Part shown: piece by piece, positions 23,151 through 35,585 of the stretch | How positions within the stretch are numbered: position 1 is the stretch's first letter | Layout: every line of letters begins with the position of its first letter | Assembly (NCBI RefSeq): GCF_001704415.2 | Contig: NC_030817.1 | Span: 32,313,550 to 32,377,549, forward strand | DNA from: Capra hircus | Lineage: Eukaryota > Chordata > Mammalia > Artiodactyla > Bovidae | Length of the DNA stretch: 64,000 bases | Direction: 5' to 3' | Program-made: the position numbers and the translations under genes | The notes under the pieces: model-generated | The model's input: only the letters and a program-made list of their open reading frames with translations | The model's database searches: none | What the model was told of the DNA's origin: nothing

Positions 23151-23798
23151 ACTATCACTAGAACGTGGCCTCCGCGAGGATGAGAATTTTTGCTATTTTG
23201 TTCATTTCTGCATCCCAAGCACCTAAACCAGTCCCTGGCACATAGAAAGTACTCTGTGAATAATCGCTGAATGGGTCAAATGAATATATCTGGCTGCTGT
23301 TATTCCTTGTAGCTTTGAACGCCACGAAGTAATATCACTTTTCACTGTCCCCTGGCCTTGCTCAGGTCCTCTGGTGTCCTGCAGCCTGTAAAGGTGGTGT
23401 GCAGCCTGGGAGAAGCAGCACTACAATGAAAAGGATGAGGCAAGTTCTGAGACCAGCTCTGTCCCTCCTATATCCGTGGTCTACGCGTCTCTGAACTATA
23501 AATGTGAGAGTTGGAACCAGAAGATCCGCATATATGTCTCAGACAGGAGACTGACCACGAAAGACAACTGACCACTGACTAGAAACAAAACTGGGTGGCT
23601 TAGCTGCTAAAACTAGGTAGGCTTACAGGGTCCTGCTCCCAGGAAATGAATGTTCAACCGTAAAAATGTTCCAAAGGGCCATCAAATATTATTCTAAAAA
23701 TCTGTAATTCTTCTCTCGAATTATAGTATGCTGCTTCTCCATCACAAATGCTTATACGTCTTATTATGATTTTCACTCTAAATGGGTGGAAAAAAAGG
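23151..23798. other. Intergenic
   Basis: An L2-type 3' remnant near 23165-23285. Otherwise unrecognised. Confidence 0.4.
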
Positions 23799-24713
23799 GT
23801 CAGTCAGTCAGTTCAGTCACTCAGACATGTCCGACTTTTTGAGACCCCATGAACCGCAGCACACCAGGCCTCCCTGTCCATCACCAACTCCTGGAGTTTA
23901 CCCAAACTCACGTCCATTGAGGCAGCGATGTTATCCAACTATCTCATCCTCTGTCGTCCCCTTCTCCTGCCCTCAATCTTTCCCAGCATCAGGGTCTTTT
24001 CAAATGAGTCAGCTCTTCGCATCAAGTGGCCAAAGTACTGGAGTTTCAGCTTCAACATCAGTCCTTCCAAAGAACACCCAGGACTGATTTCTTTTAGGAT
24101 GGACTGGTTTAATCTCCTTGCAGTCCAAGGGACTCTCAAGAGTCTTCTCCAACACCACAGTTCAAAAGCACCAATTCTTCGGCTCTCAGCTTTCTTTATA
24201 GTCCAACTCTCATATCCATACATGACTACTGGAAAAATCATAGCCTTGACTAGATGGACCTTTGTTGACAAAGTAATGTCTCTGATTTTTAATATGCTGT
24301 CTAGGTTGATCATAACTTTCCTTCCATGGAGTAAGCGTCTTTTAATTTCATGGCTGCAATTACCATCTGCAGTGATTTTGGACCCCCCCAAAATAAAGTC
24401 TGACACTGTTTCCCCATCTATTTGCCATGAAGTGATGGGACCAGATGACATGATCTTAGTTTTCTGAATGTTGAGCTTTAAGCCAAGTTTTTCACTCTCC
24501 TCTTTCACTTTCATCAAGAGGCTCTTTAGTTCTTCTTCACTTTCTGCCATAGGGTGGTGTCATCTGCATATCTGAGGTTATTGATATTTCTCCCGGCAAT
24601 CTTGATTCTAGCTTGTACTTGATCCAGCCCATCGTTTCTCATGATGTACTCTGCATATAAGTTAAATCAGCAGGGTGACAATATATAGCCTTGACATACT
24701 CCTTTTTCTATTA
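23799..24713 (-). mobile_element. BovB LINE 3' fragment, about 0.9 kb
   Basis: 5'-truncated BovB (RTE-type) retrotransposon on the minus strand. Its 203-codon frame at 24550-23939 is open and encodes the C-terminal part downstream of the reverse-transcriptase catalytic core. Recognisable segments include LVKAMIFPVVMYGYESWTIK and FELWCWRRLLRVPWTARR, both familiar from BovB. The element lacks the endonuclease and the YADD-type catalytic core, so it is dead. Its 3' end is at the low-coordinate side (TCAGTTCAGTCACTCAG on plus). Confidence 0.92.
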
Positions 24714-24924
24714 CTGACCTGAAAATTGCTATGCTCCTCTGAAGACCTTGAAAACCTGTGGACTCTGTGTGGCCACAGAAGACATGCTCATCACTGCTGC
24801 CCCTCACCTGGGAAAGAAGCAGGTCTGTGGAACAGCACACTCAACATTCATTATTGTCAGCTCAGTGAAACTACACATATCAACACTCAGATTAGATTGT
24901 TTACATAATGATAATTACTACAAG

Positions 24925-25205
24925 TTCAAAAGCATCAATTCTTCAGTGCTCAGCTTTCTTTATAGTCCGACTCTCATATCCATACATGAGCACTGGAAAA
25001 ATCATAGCCTTGACTAGATAGACCTTTGTTGACAAAGTAATGTATCTGATTTTTAATATGTGTCTAGGTTGATCATAACTTTCCTTCCAAGGAGTAAGCG
25101 TCTTTTAATTTCATGGCTGCAATCACCATGAATTTTGGAGCCCCCCAAAATACAGTCAGCCACTGTTTCCACTGTTTCCCCATCTATTTGCCATGAAGTG
25201 ATGGT
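24925..25205 (-). mobile_element. Second BovB fragment, same strand
   Basis: Repeats the segment at about 24155-24440 with small deletions, about 210 bp beyond the first copy. No usable reading frame. Confidence 0.88.
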
Positions 25206-25752
25206 ATTGAAAGGTGCCTTTGCGGTTGACACATATGACCTGTGAAGAGCTCACACCACACACGGAGCACGGGGTGAGCCTCTCACCTGGCATCACAAAG
25301 ACACTGAGGCAAGACCCAAGCTATCATTGGTGGTGTGGCAAGCACTAGTGAACACGGAGCTAATGGGACTCCTTGCTGGACAATCTCATGTTACTTAGGC
25401 CCAGTAAAGCATTCAATCTCCACTCTTCCCTTGTCACAAGCTAAACTTGACCTGTGGGATTAAGGTAACGACTTACTCTAAGAAAGCCTCAAATCATTTT
25501 TTAAATTTACACAGCTCTGCTCTGAGAGGCAGGGAATTTTCCTTGAGTCTAGAGCTGTTGGTCTTTCCTCTAAGATATGATGCTTATGCCTCACAGGACT
25601 TCAGCAGGCACCCCCTCAGCTCTTCATATAACAAAGCTTCCTTCCTACCTGACACAATGTTGGCTCTCCAGATCCAAGGAAGTATTAGCAGTTCAAGTGG
25701 TTTATTCCCTGAACCCAGTGAGACCTTGTTTAGCATTTAAGCCTGGTCTAAA
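25206..25752. other. Intergenic
   Basis: No recognised gene or repeat. Confidence 0.4.
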
Positions 25753-25761
25753 CAGTCCTGA

Positions 25762-25974
25762 GCTTCCCTGTTGGCTCAGTGGTAAAGAATTCATTTGCAA
25801 TACAGAAGGTGCAGGAGATACAGGTTTGATTCCTGGCAGGAAGATTCCCTGGAGGAGGACATGGCAACCTATTCCAGTATTCTTGCCAGGAAAATCCTAT
25901 GGACAGAAGATACTGGCGGGGGCTACAGTCCATGAGGTCACAAAGAGTCAGTCATGGCTAAGCACACACACAAT
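25762..25974 (+). repeat. Bov-tA SINE
   Basis: Head 'gcttccctgttggctcagtgg' to tail ending in (CA)n. CAGTCCTGA at 25753-25761 and CAGTTCTGA at 25975-25983 are a likely target-site duplication. Confidence 0.87.
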
Positions 25975-25983
25975 CAGTTCTGA

Positions 25984-26519
25984 CCTAGATTTCTTCCACA
26001 TTTGAAATTATCAGTCCTTTTCTTAAAAACAGATTTCAGTTATGAGCTCTGGTTTAAGAGGAAGTTATTTTATTTGCTACCTGTTGGCTTTCCAGCCTCT
26101 TTTTGAACCTCTTTCCATCTGCTCTGAATTCTGTTTGGCACCCTTTGAATATTCATTCTTTCATTCTGTGAACCATCACGGGGCACCTATTGAGAGTCAT
26201 ACATTATGTATGCATTATACACGACACTGAAAAATACAGCCACTGATGTCTTTCTGGTGGCCACTATCTCAGCAGCTGCTCCTTCATCTCAGTCCTCCTT
26301 GACATTAGTAGTCCAACGTTTACTTTACCTCCTCATTATTTGTATTACGTTAATAATACACACACACCACAAAACAAATAAGAAATACAGAAAAGAAGAA
26401 AGGAAAAAAGAACTGAAATTTGAAATCATTTGATTATTACTTTTCCTTTCCAGGTAAGCAGATATCATATCATAATACCAAATACAACATAAAAGGGGGG
26501 CAAATGTATTTTTGTTTCT
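25984..26519. other. Intergenic
   Basis: AT-rich with A-rich purine tracts near 26370-26420. No gene. Confidence 0.4.
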
Positions 26520-27400
26520 TCACGTAACTTTTTGTTTGAAAGTAATTCTAAACTCACAGAAAGGGGCAAAAATAGTACCGTTCACCTGTTTTTCTCCAGT
26601 CATCATCCTACATAACTATAGTGCAATAAAACAAAAATAAACAATTTACCAAACAAAATGTTCAAAACATTGGCAACTACAGGGTGATATGAAAACCAGG
26701 AAATTGCATTCATGTGTGTGTGTGTTCTATGCAAACTTATCACCTGTGTAGATTCATATAATCACTACCACAATACACAAGATATACAACTGCTTCATCA
26801 CCATAAGGAGCTCCCTCATGCTGCTTCTTTATAGTTGCACTCACCCCTGTCTCTAACCCTTGGTTAATATCAATATGTTTAACATACCTGTAATTTTGTC
26901 TTTTTGAGAATATGATAGAAATAGAATCATGCAGTATGTGACCTATTTAGATTCGCTTTTTAAATTCAGCATAATGCCCTTGAGGTCCATCCAAGTTGTT
27001 GCATGGAGCAATACTTCATTCTTGTCTTTTGTGAGTACTATTCCACGGTAAGGTTGTACCACAGCTTGTTCAGTCATTGAAGGACATTGAGATTGTTTCT
27101 GACTTTTATTTTTTACAAAGAAAACTTCTATATAAACATCCATGTATATGTCTTGATTTGCCCATAAGTTTTTATTTCTCTGGGATAAGTGACAATTGCT
27201 GGGTTGTATGGTAAACGCATTTTTAGTTTGATAAGAAACTACCAAACTGTTTTCCAGAATGGCTGTATCAGAAATCTAGTTTCTCCACATTCTCAGTAGC
27301 ATTTGGTATTGTCACTATTTTTATTTTATCTGTTCTAAGTAAAGGTATTTTTATAATTTACAATGTTGTGCCAATCACTGCTGTACAGAGTAAAGGCATT
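26520..27400 (-). repeat. Old mammalian L1 3' end
   Basis: Reverse complement of L1 ORF2 end and 3' UTR: 'aatcatgcagtatgtgacc', 'gaggtccatccaagttgttgca', 'ctgggataagtgacaattgctggg', 'ccaaactgttttccagaatggc'. Heavily mutated. The last 50 bp look like a second, separate L1 end. Confidence 0.75.
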
Positions 27401-27477
27401 TTTAATAGCAACAGTATCTCATAAAACATGGAGATAAACACAATGAAACTTAACTTCCTAACTACTTTATTAAAAAA

Positions 27478-27622
27478 GCACTAATTTAGGGAGAGGGGTG
27501 GGAAGGGGGTTCAGGATGGGGAACACATGTGTACCCATGGCAGATTCATGTTGATGTATGGCAAAACCAATACGATAGTGTAAAGTAATTAGCCTCCAAT
27601 TAAAATAAATAAATTTTAAAAA
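27478..27622 (+). repeat. Ruminant L1 3' terminus
   Basis: 'gggttcaggatggggaacacatgtgtacccatgg...gtaattagcctccaatt' plus A-rich tail: a young ruminant L1 end truncated to about 145 bp. Confidence 0.88.
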
Positions 27623-27686
27623 ACACTAATTTAATTTCTAAAATACAAGATTTACTTGATGTGTATATCAGATTCTACCTCTTTAA

Positions 27687-27919
27687 ATATTGGAGTGGGT
27701 AGCCTTTCCCTTCCCCAGGGGATCTTCCCAACCCAGGGACTGAACTCAGGTCTCCCACACACAGGCAGATTCTTTACTACCTGAGCCACAGGGGAAGCCC
27801 AAGAATATTGGAGTGGGTAGCCTATCCCTTCTCCAGCAGATCTTCCCAACACAGGAATTGAATCAGGGTCTCCTGCATTGCAGGTGGATTCTTTACCAAC
27901 TGAGCTACCAGGAAAGCCC
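27687..27919 (-). repeat. Head-to-tail pair of partial Bov-tA SINEs
   Basis: Two copies of the tRNA-head half (27687-27800 and 27803-27919), same orientation, both beginning 'aatattggagtgggtagcc'. TAAATATT at about 27684 and 27923 may be the outer duplication. Confidence 0.85.
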
Positions 27920-28439
27920 ATATAAATATTACTTTAGCTTTTTAATCTAAAACGGTAACAGAAGAGCTCCGCCTGGCATGGAAAATTAAATCATAAAGTT
28001 TCACATTATAAGAACATGAAGAGTGTACAAGGTTTAAGGATAGATCCTATAATATGGATGAGCAGAGCTTGTGTTCTTCATCTGAAGGATGTCTCTATGT
28101 TTCATTTTGCTTGGGACTGTCATGGTTTATGCCTGTTGTCCAGTATCTATGTGCTTTAGTATTTTTTTTTTTCAGAATTTTTCATTTTTAAGCGAAGTCT
28201 AATTAGCACTTGCTGCATTAAAATAAGCTGAAGCAGATTTAAGAGACCTGCGGCAGAGCCAGAGAGTTCCTGGGGTTGGTGAAAACTTAAGACACAGAGG
28301 CATACTACTGTAACATACGTGAGAGAGTCTAGAAATAAGTTCTTATAAGGTAGTTTGGCTACTTATTGTAAATCTACAACTATTTATTTTATTGATAACA
28401 TGTTTATACTGTAATATTCATTGACAGCAATGAATTCAG

Positions 28440-28960
28440 TAGGACTGAAGGAGTATATTTAGTGGGAAAATTAAGTACAAAGCATCCAAGAAAGTTGATG
28501 AGGAACATGTTTCTTAGATGAAGCATTTATTGACATTTATCATTCTCCATGGGGGTCATAGTGATATCACTGACCACATAAGAGCCAGAAGACTAAATAT
28601 ACTGAGGAAGCATCAGTATCAATGCTTACTAGTTATTTTAAGAAGAATGCACTGGGAAAAAAAGTTAGCCACTAAAACTTCAGAAGGTACATTTACACTC
28701 ACTCACTATTTGAAGTATGTGTTTATATCATGTTTAAATCAAATGACGGTTCTTCTAAATACATTTTAATATGTTTTCAATTTCGAGTTTTCTTCTGTAC
28801 ATAGAAAAAGTAAAACCACCAGTTTTACGTTAGTGTTATCATTTACTTCAAATAGAAAAATATTTTAATTGCATCATTGGTTCAATGTTTTTCATCCAGT
28901 TCATGTAATCAAAGTAAATGTTTTAGATGTTGATTCATCCATTCCTGATATTGTTGTGAA
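28440..28960 (+). mobile_element. Decayed hAT-like transposase fragment
   Basis: The frame at about 28518-28769 reads ILHGGHSDITDHIRARR, then KKLATKTSEGTFTLTHYLK. This order (a zinc-finger-like HGG-SD-T-H-x-SKKH segment, then an EGTF-x-H-x-x-x-H motif) matches the N-terminal part of vertebrate hAT transposases of the Zaphod/SCAND3-like type as I recall them. Many stops and shifts downstream. Family name is tentative. Confidence 0.45.
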
Positions 28961-29107
28961 TGATACTGAAAATTCTGTTTAAAAGTTTGACATTTAAAAT
29001 AAAAAATTTTGGTGATAATAATTTGGGTTTTGATGGAGTTGACCATCATGGTTCTTCAGTGATGAAACAGAAATGTGTAAGAATTAGTGTAGTGCTCATA
29101 TAATTTA

Positions 29108-29325
29108 TGCTGTGCTATGCTTAGTTTCTCAGTCATGTCCGACTCTTTGCGACCCCATGGACTGTAGCCCACCAGGCTCCTCTGCCCATGGGGATTCTCC
29201 AGGCAAGAGTACTGGAGAGAGTTTGCCATGTCCTCCTCCAGGAGATCTTCCCAACCCAGGGCTGAACCTGCATCTCCTGCATTGGCAGGGAGTTTTTTTT
29301 ACCATCTGAGCCACCAGGGAAGCCC
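29108..29325 (-). repeat. Bov-tA SINE with perfect target-site duplication
   Basis: CATATAATTTA at 29097-29107 and 29326-29336 flanks a full-length reverse Bov-tA. Confidence 0.92.
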
Positions 29326-29402
29326 CATATAATTTACAGTTATATCCAAATAAAAGAAGATTCAATTCACAAAATAGACAAATAAAATTACCTAAACATA
29401 GC

Positions 29403-29618
29403 TTTGGGCTTCCATGGTGGCTTGGTGGTAAAGAATTCGCCTGCCAGTGGAGGAAACAAGGGTTCGATCCCTGTGTCAGGAAGATTCCCTGGAGAAGGAA
29501 ATGGCAACCCACTCCAGTGTTCCTGCCTGGAAAATCCCATGGACAGAAGAGCCTGGTGGGTTATACAGTCCACAGGGTTGCGAAAGAGTCGGACATGACT
29601 TAATGACTAAATAACAGC
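29403..29618 (+). repeat. Bov-tA SINE, opposed to its neighbour
   Basis: Full-length forward copy. ACATAGC at 29396-29402 and 29619-29625 is the likely duplication. Confidence 0.9.
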
Positions 29619-29625
29619 ACATAGC

Positions 29626-32580
29626 AGTACTGAACTACAAACCTGATCTTGAAGACTCTAATTTATACCAGCATGGTACTGCATGCTTTCTCGCCTTCCT
29701 GTCTACATTTTCGTAAACAAGTTTTTTACATTTGGTCTCCAATTCATTGAAAATTAGTTGGAAATATTGAAGTATTTATTGAATGGAATGCCAAATAGTT
29801 CAGATTCTGAAGTTTAATGAAATTGCAATTACTAAAAACAAAGCTGACAAATAAAAAGATATTGAAGTGTATCCCTATACAGCCAAGTGAGAAAGTCAAC
29901 AACCCAGAAAGGAGAGTTCAAATAATGCTCAGGTATGATTTGAAATTCTGTAATTGTACTTGGAAATATCTCATCTTGTAGGAGGTATACTTTGATAAAA
30001 ATTCCTGTTTTCAACAGGATAAATTTATAGTTACAGAATGGAAAGAAATTTGAGAAGGTCTACAGCTTAGTGGCATTTAAATTTGGCAATCTATTTGTAA
30101 ATCAAGAAAACTTTAATGAGTTTTTACTTATAAAATTCTTTGTTGAAATAAACTAAATAGTGACAAAAACATAGTCTTAGTGAAAATATATGGACTGAAA
30201 TATTAAATTTGAAAATTTGAATTAAAAATTTAACTTGCAAATTTTTATTTTACTTAGCAGAATTTGCTTGCTCTGAGCTTAACAAGTACCTCAGCATTTA
30301 TAGAGTATTTTCTCAAGGAAAAGCTAATTAAAGGTGTTAACAATTTTAAAATTTATTAACCTTACAATGTAATCTTTAAGATGATTTTAAGCATTTGTCT
30401 GTATTTAATTTAATAAGATGATTTTGAAAAAACATTCATCAGAAAAATACAATCAACATGGTTATTAGACAGAATACTATGAAACTAATGAAAGCACATT
30501 AACATATACTAATTACTTAGATTGTATCATTTTTAAAAGTTCAGAAATAAATATAAGTAACAATATTTTTCTGAATATACATTGATATATTATTTTTATT
30601 CTATAGAAATAATCTCTTTTTTGAAAATCTTTTCTGAACAGACTTTATAGGTTTACCATAATAAAACTAATTGGTTGGTTAATGAATGTACATTTGGCTG
30701 ACAAATTATATAATCAGTCTATTCATAAGGCAGCATTTCATACTGAAATTTAGCCCAAAAAGGGGACTGTAGCACATTCACACATCCCCAGCTTAAATAC
30801 ACAGATGGTTCGATGGCTCATGTGGCTTTGAATTTGGTTATCCTAAGACTGAGTAATGGGCTGACCACAGTACGTGGTCCACAACAACAATGGACAGATT
30901 GTCTCCAAGGATGTCTGCCACACACTGGAGGGTTCTTCCTCCCTTGTGATGAAAGAGGGAAATTCAATAACTAGAGTGGCTCTGACAGTCCCAAGAGGAT
31001 AGCTCTGTTTTTCACTGTACGTAGACCATAAGGGTAATAATGATGGTCTCCAGTTCTATAAAGAGGTGAAGAAAGGGATCTTAACAGTCCTTAAATCCCA
31101 CATTACCCAGGAAAGAAAGAGGGACGTAGTCTAACCTTCTTCCATAGTAGCCCTCTGGCTGACCTTGCTTTACGTGATAATCTGACTACAACAGTCCAAA
31201 CTGTTTGGTTCTAGTGGAGCCACTGAAAGATTTATACCAGGCTGCACCCCATAGAGATAGTCTTGGCACATTCTGGGACTAATTTGTAACTTCTCATAAA
31301 CCCTTCCAGATTTAGAGAGCAGCAAGCATAGTGGAAGGAATGCAAGCATTGAAGCCAGATATCATTTCACCCGCTTTGTTCTCTTGAGCATCAGAACTCC
31401 TTAACTGTAAAATGAGAATGATAATAATAGTAACATGCACAAAAGAGAATAATTTGCTATTTAAAATACAACTATTCCTACTTCCATTCCTAGGGAAGGA
31501 GACCGTTTCTCTTAGGAATAGGTCAAATTTTGCCCAGTAGCATGCCTTGATGAGCACCCTGGGTATGGGCCATGGTTTAGAAAAGATATCAGGGGAAAAA
31601 AGAGGAAATTATAAACTAAGTTTTAGTGAATATGGACAGAAATTTGAAGTAACTATTTATTCTGATATTCTCTCACTGTAAGCTTCTGTGATCCCTAAAC
31701 GCAATGCTCTTCTATTATTACCCTAGGCACTCGATGAAATGTGTAGTTCACCTGACTGCTTTGTAGGGGTGGTACTTGCGGAAATTCTAGGACAGTACTA
31801 CCTTTATGGACACATGACATGTACAGTCACACCCCCTAGCTTAGAAGGGCCACATGCTTGGTTTAAGGTTCTGTCACCATCTTGAAATTCTTAAATCTTT
31901 TTGACCTTGCACTGGATCCTACAAATTATGTATCCAGTCCTGTTGGACCTATGTTACCTTTTGGGGTCCATGGGGCTGTGGGACAGACAAGGAGAAAGCT
32001 CCAAAGGCCAGATATCAATGAGAGTGAGAATTCAGTAGGAACATGAAATCAGAGATGGCAGTAACCATTAGAATCTATCCCAATCTTGGTGAGAAAATTG
32101 GATTTCCGCAGATAATTAGGACATGCAAATCAATTTTATGTAAATTTCAAAGGTAGGGGAAGCCCGACATTATCTGTATTACATTAACAGTATTAGATAA
32201 GCAATACTGCATGTAAGATGGCTAGAACATGATTATTCTCAATAACTGATTGGTATTATTGTTATTTTAGGGTCATAGTTGAAAAGCAATGAGAAAGTGT
32301 GAAAAGTGTATACATGCATACATGTGCACCCAGACATGTGAGTACTCCTCTAATTCTCTCTTCCCAATAGCACATCTCCAAATAGACAAATTTTAGAATC
32401 GTGAGTTCTACAAAATCTACTGACATACACGTCACTTGGACTTTGCATGACACTTTTTAGTCTACTTGACTAAGGATTGATTTTATCCTGAAACGCCTTT
32501 GCTTTTCCATTTGAGGTTGAAGAAAAGTCCTGCTAATAAGCTCAGCTTTCTTTGCTCCCTGATATCCACCCTCCGGCCGC
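29626..32580. other. Long AT-rich block without young SINEs
   Basis: About 3 kb. Part near 29640-30700 may be further decayed transposon. A MIR remnant lies at about 31315-31430 and an old mammalian repeat-like piece at about 31830-31960. No gene recognised. Confidence 0.4.
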
Positions 32581-32583
32581 CAC

Positions 32584-32636
32584 ACACCCCCCCCACCCCC
32601 CCCCACCCCCCCCCCACCCCCCCCCCCCCCCCCCCG
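32584..32636. repeat. Poly-C tract
   Basis: About 50 bp of C broken by single A bases. The minus strand is a G-run able to form a G-quadruplex. Confidence 0.9.
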
Positions 32637-32659
32637 CCAACCCCGCCTTTCTCTCTCTT

Positions 32660-32780
32660 TAGTCGCTAAGTCGTGTCTGACTCTTGTGACCCCCATAGAC
32701 TGTAGCCTGCCCGGCGCTTCGGTGCATGGGATTCTCCAGGCAAGAATCCTGGAGTGGGTTGCCATTTCCTTCTTCAGATA
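32660..32780 (-). repeat. Bov-A type SINE fragment
   Basis: 'tagtcgctaagtcgtgtctgactc' to 'gtgggttgccatttcc', reverse orientation, directly after the C tract. Confidence 0.85.
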
Positions 32781-33059
32781 GCCCCTAGAAAGGAACAACT
32801 AAACATCCGAAATGACCACACCCACCTTCACCTCCGCTGGATCTACAGTCATGTTAATGTCAAAGTTGCCCAAAGAGGGAAAACCCTTAGACTCTCCAAA
32901 TAGGGATCTTTGACTTTGGGACATGATTCAATGATGTAAAGAGGTGACATAAGACATTTTCTTTAGTATTAACCTACATTAAAGTGCCCTGAATGCATGA
33001 AAGAGTGGCTACTGTGTGCTCATGAGCCTCATTTCTGTTCTTATCCAGAAAGTGAATGT

Positions 33060-33575
33060 GGTAGGAAGAATTTAAAATGACCCCCCACTGAACCACACCC
33101 TTGAGTGTCAGTGGGACTTGTAATGTGCTTCTAGCGGGTGTAATGTGGCAAAGGCAATGGGGCAGCACTCCTACGGTTATTGTTATATGGCAAAAATGAA
33201 GCGATTTTTTTCAGATGTAATCAGTGGACTTCAAACTAATCAAAAAGAGATTATCCTAGGTGGGCCTGACCAAACCAGGTGAGCTCCTTAAAAGAGAGCC
33301 TAGAGTTTAGAGATGCTGGCTTTGCAGAAGCAAGTGGTCATGAATTCTATAGCTGCAAGAAAATGAACTTCCAATAACTATATGTATCTGGAAGAGGACC
33401 CCAAGCTTCAGATGAGACCTTAACCTCAGAGGGGTTAAGGTCCTGAAACCTTAATTTCAGCTTTGTGAAACTGAGCAGAGAAGTCAGCTAAGCAGTGCCT
33501 GTAAGATCCTAAATATATGCTGTTCTAAGGCACTTAGTTGCTGGTAATTTGCCATACAGTGATAGATAACTTAAT
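33060..33575 (+). repeat. Old LTR-like repeat (MaLR type)
   Basis: 'ttcagatgtaatcagtgg...gagattatcctaggtgggcctgacc...cactagttgctggtaattt'-like order seen in old mammalian MaLR LTRs. Non-coding relic; family assignment from memory. Confidence 0.5.
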
Positions 33576-34786
33576 AGAGAGGGGTAGAAAATTAGGGGTG
33601 AGGACCAAATGGGGAACCCAACCTACCAAGGAAGTCACAAACTACATGATAATTAAAGCTAACTGCAACTGCTCAGCTGCTAGGAGCCCCAGCATGGGAC
33701 TGCCTACTTGACAGGGAAGCATGAGCAAGAAAAGCAGTAATAAACTGCTTTTTAGATTTGAAATAAAAGCCACCACTCACTTGATTATCATCTGAATCCC
33801 ATCCATAATCATCACTGGTTTGCTATTTGAGTCAAACTTCTTTTTGCAGAGCTAAAAAACAAATAAACAAACAAACCAGAAACATAATCTCAAGGTTATT
33901 GAATATCCTCCAAAGTGCTTGTGTGAACTAGTCAGTGATTCTGACTCTTTGGCTGTGTCTTTGAAAGATAGCAGTATTTAGACCCTACTATGCTCTCACT
34001 AACTCTCCAGTCAGTTAGAAAATCTTAAGATATTTTTTCAAAGAATGGTAAAAGAAAGCAGTGTGTGAGTTCTGGAATCATTGAAAGATATTATCTGATG
34101 ATTGACTTTCTATCACTCTGATACTCAATTTAGAAATGGAATGAAAGAAAACAGGAAGAGAATTGCGCTCCACTGATGTGTGGAAGCATTGAAAAACCTT
34201 TAGTCCTGTTTAGCAATGAAGCTTCTAGGTTAAAGGAAATATGTGAATATATATGAAAGAATTTATTTGAAGCAAGTTGCTTTCTTTATGCATTCATTCT
34301 TAAAAAGCTGTGAATCAATTTTGTCATCAATTGAATCTCACTTTAAATGCATGAGGGAGCTCAGTATTTGAAGGAATTCTACAGTAAGTCTAAGTAAAGC
34401 AAATTTAGCTTTTAGTAGTATATATAATTAGGCAAGCTAAGACTTCTGTTGTACTGATAAGTACTTTTGTATACCAACACTTTTTATAGTGAAGAACTGA
34501 TTTTTTAAAACTACATTCAATTAGTTTTTGTGAAGTGCAGTGCCCATAGAAACTACAAACTAAAGAATGTGGTTCTCCATCTGGTTCTACAAAATGAAGT
34601 CACTAGCTGCAGCAGTCCTGTCGCTGATCTTCACTTAACACATCTTGAAAAGAGTTAGGGTGGAAATCAGGATGAGGCACTCTGTCTTTGGGAAAAACTG
34701 GCAGAACAGGCCTTCAAATAAATATTGTCAGGAAAAATTTTATGCACCCAATTTCTTGTATCTCCTTATCCCTTGTTTGCTTTTGT
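33576..34786. other. Intergenic
   Basis: AT-rich, no gene or clear transposon. Confidence 0.4.
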
Positions 34787-34906
34787 TTCGTCGCTCAGTC
34801 ATGCCAGACTCTTTGTGACTCCATGAACTATAATAGCCCGCCAGGTTCCTCTGTCCATGGGATTTCCCAGGCAAGGATACTGGAGTGGGTTGCCATTTCC
34901 TTGTCT
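34787..34906 (-). repeat. Bov-A type SINE fragment
   Basis: 'tcgtcgctcagtcatgccagactc' to 'gtgggttgccatttcc'. Confidence 0.85.
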
Positions 34907-35364
34907 CATCTTCTTATGCCTAGAAGAGCACTAAACTAATTAACAGAGACATTTGCTCCTCGTGACTAGCAGCAGACTTCTACTGAGATGTGTGCTTGAT
35001 TATACTTACCCCTTTCACCAAAATCATATATTTGCTGACCTCACCTCCTACCTATTTGAAGCAGTTCCTCAGAATTATCTGCAAGGTTGTCTCCTGGGCT
35101 ATATTCCTCAGTAACTCCAAATAAGATTGAACTCACAGCTTTCATATTGGATGGTTGTTTTTTCTTCAGTGAACAAAACTTTGGCTGATGGGGGGTAGTC
35201 TTAGATGTGCCTTGTTAAAAGAGAGAATGAACAGATTAAACTGGAACATTGACAAAAAGAAGGCTGAAGTGGTGTCATCAGGAAGGCTTTAGACCCCCGG
35301 ACGCTTTTAGATGAGATAAGGATAGACCTCTAAGCCAGTTATTAAGGGAAGAAAACTCTAGGTC
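34907..35364. other. Intergenic
   Basis: Nothing recognised. Confidence 0.4.
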
Positions 35365-35585
35365 TTCGGAGACAAGCGTCTTACATTTTCAGTGTGACTC
35401 TGTGGATTCAAGTCCTAAAACCTCAGCCTACTAGCTGTGCCGCCAGTGAAGGCATTTAGTCACTCCCTGCCATCTCTTATCTATACAATGGAAATAGTAA
35501 AATCCCAATTTCAGAAGACGACTGTGAGGATTAAATGCAGTAACACAATAAAGAACCTGGTGCTTAGTCAGCTTTTAGTCACTGT
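35365..35585 (+). repeat. MIR SINE
   Basis: 'gtggattcaagtcctaaaacc...gtcactccctgccatctcttatctatacaatgg...gtgaggattaaatgcagt'. An A-run follows at 35653-35671. Confidence 0.7.

Noticed and set aside
27687..27919. CRISPR-like or tandem repeat array
   Set aside because: The two similar units are partial Bov-tA SINEs; this is a mammalian nuclear sequence.
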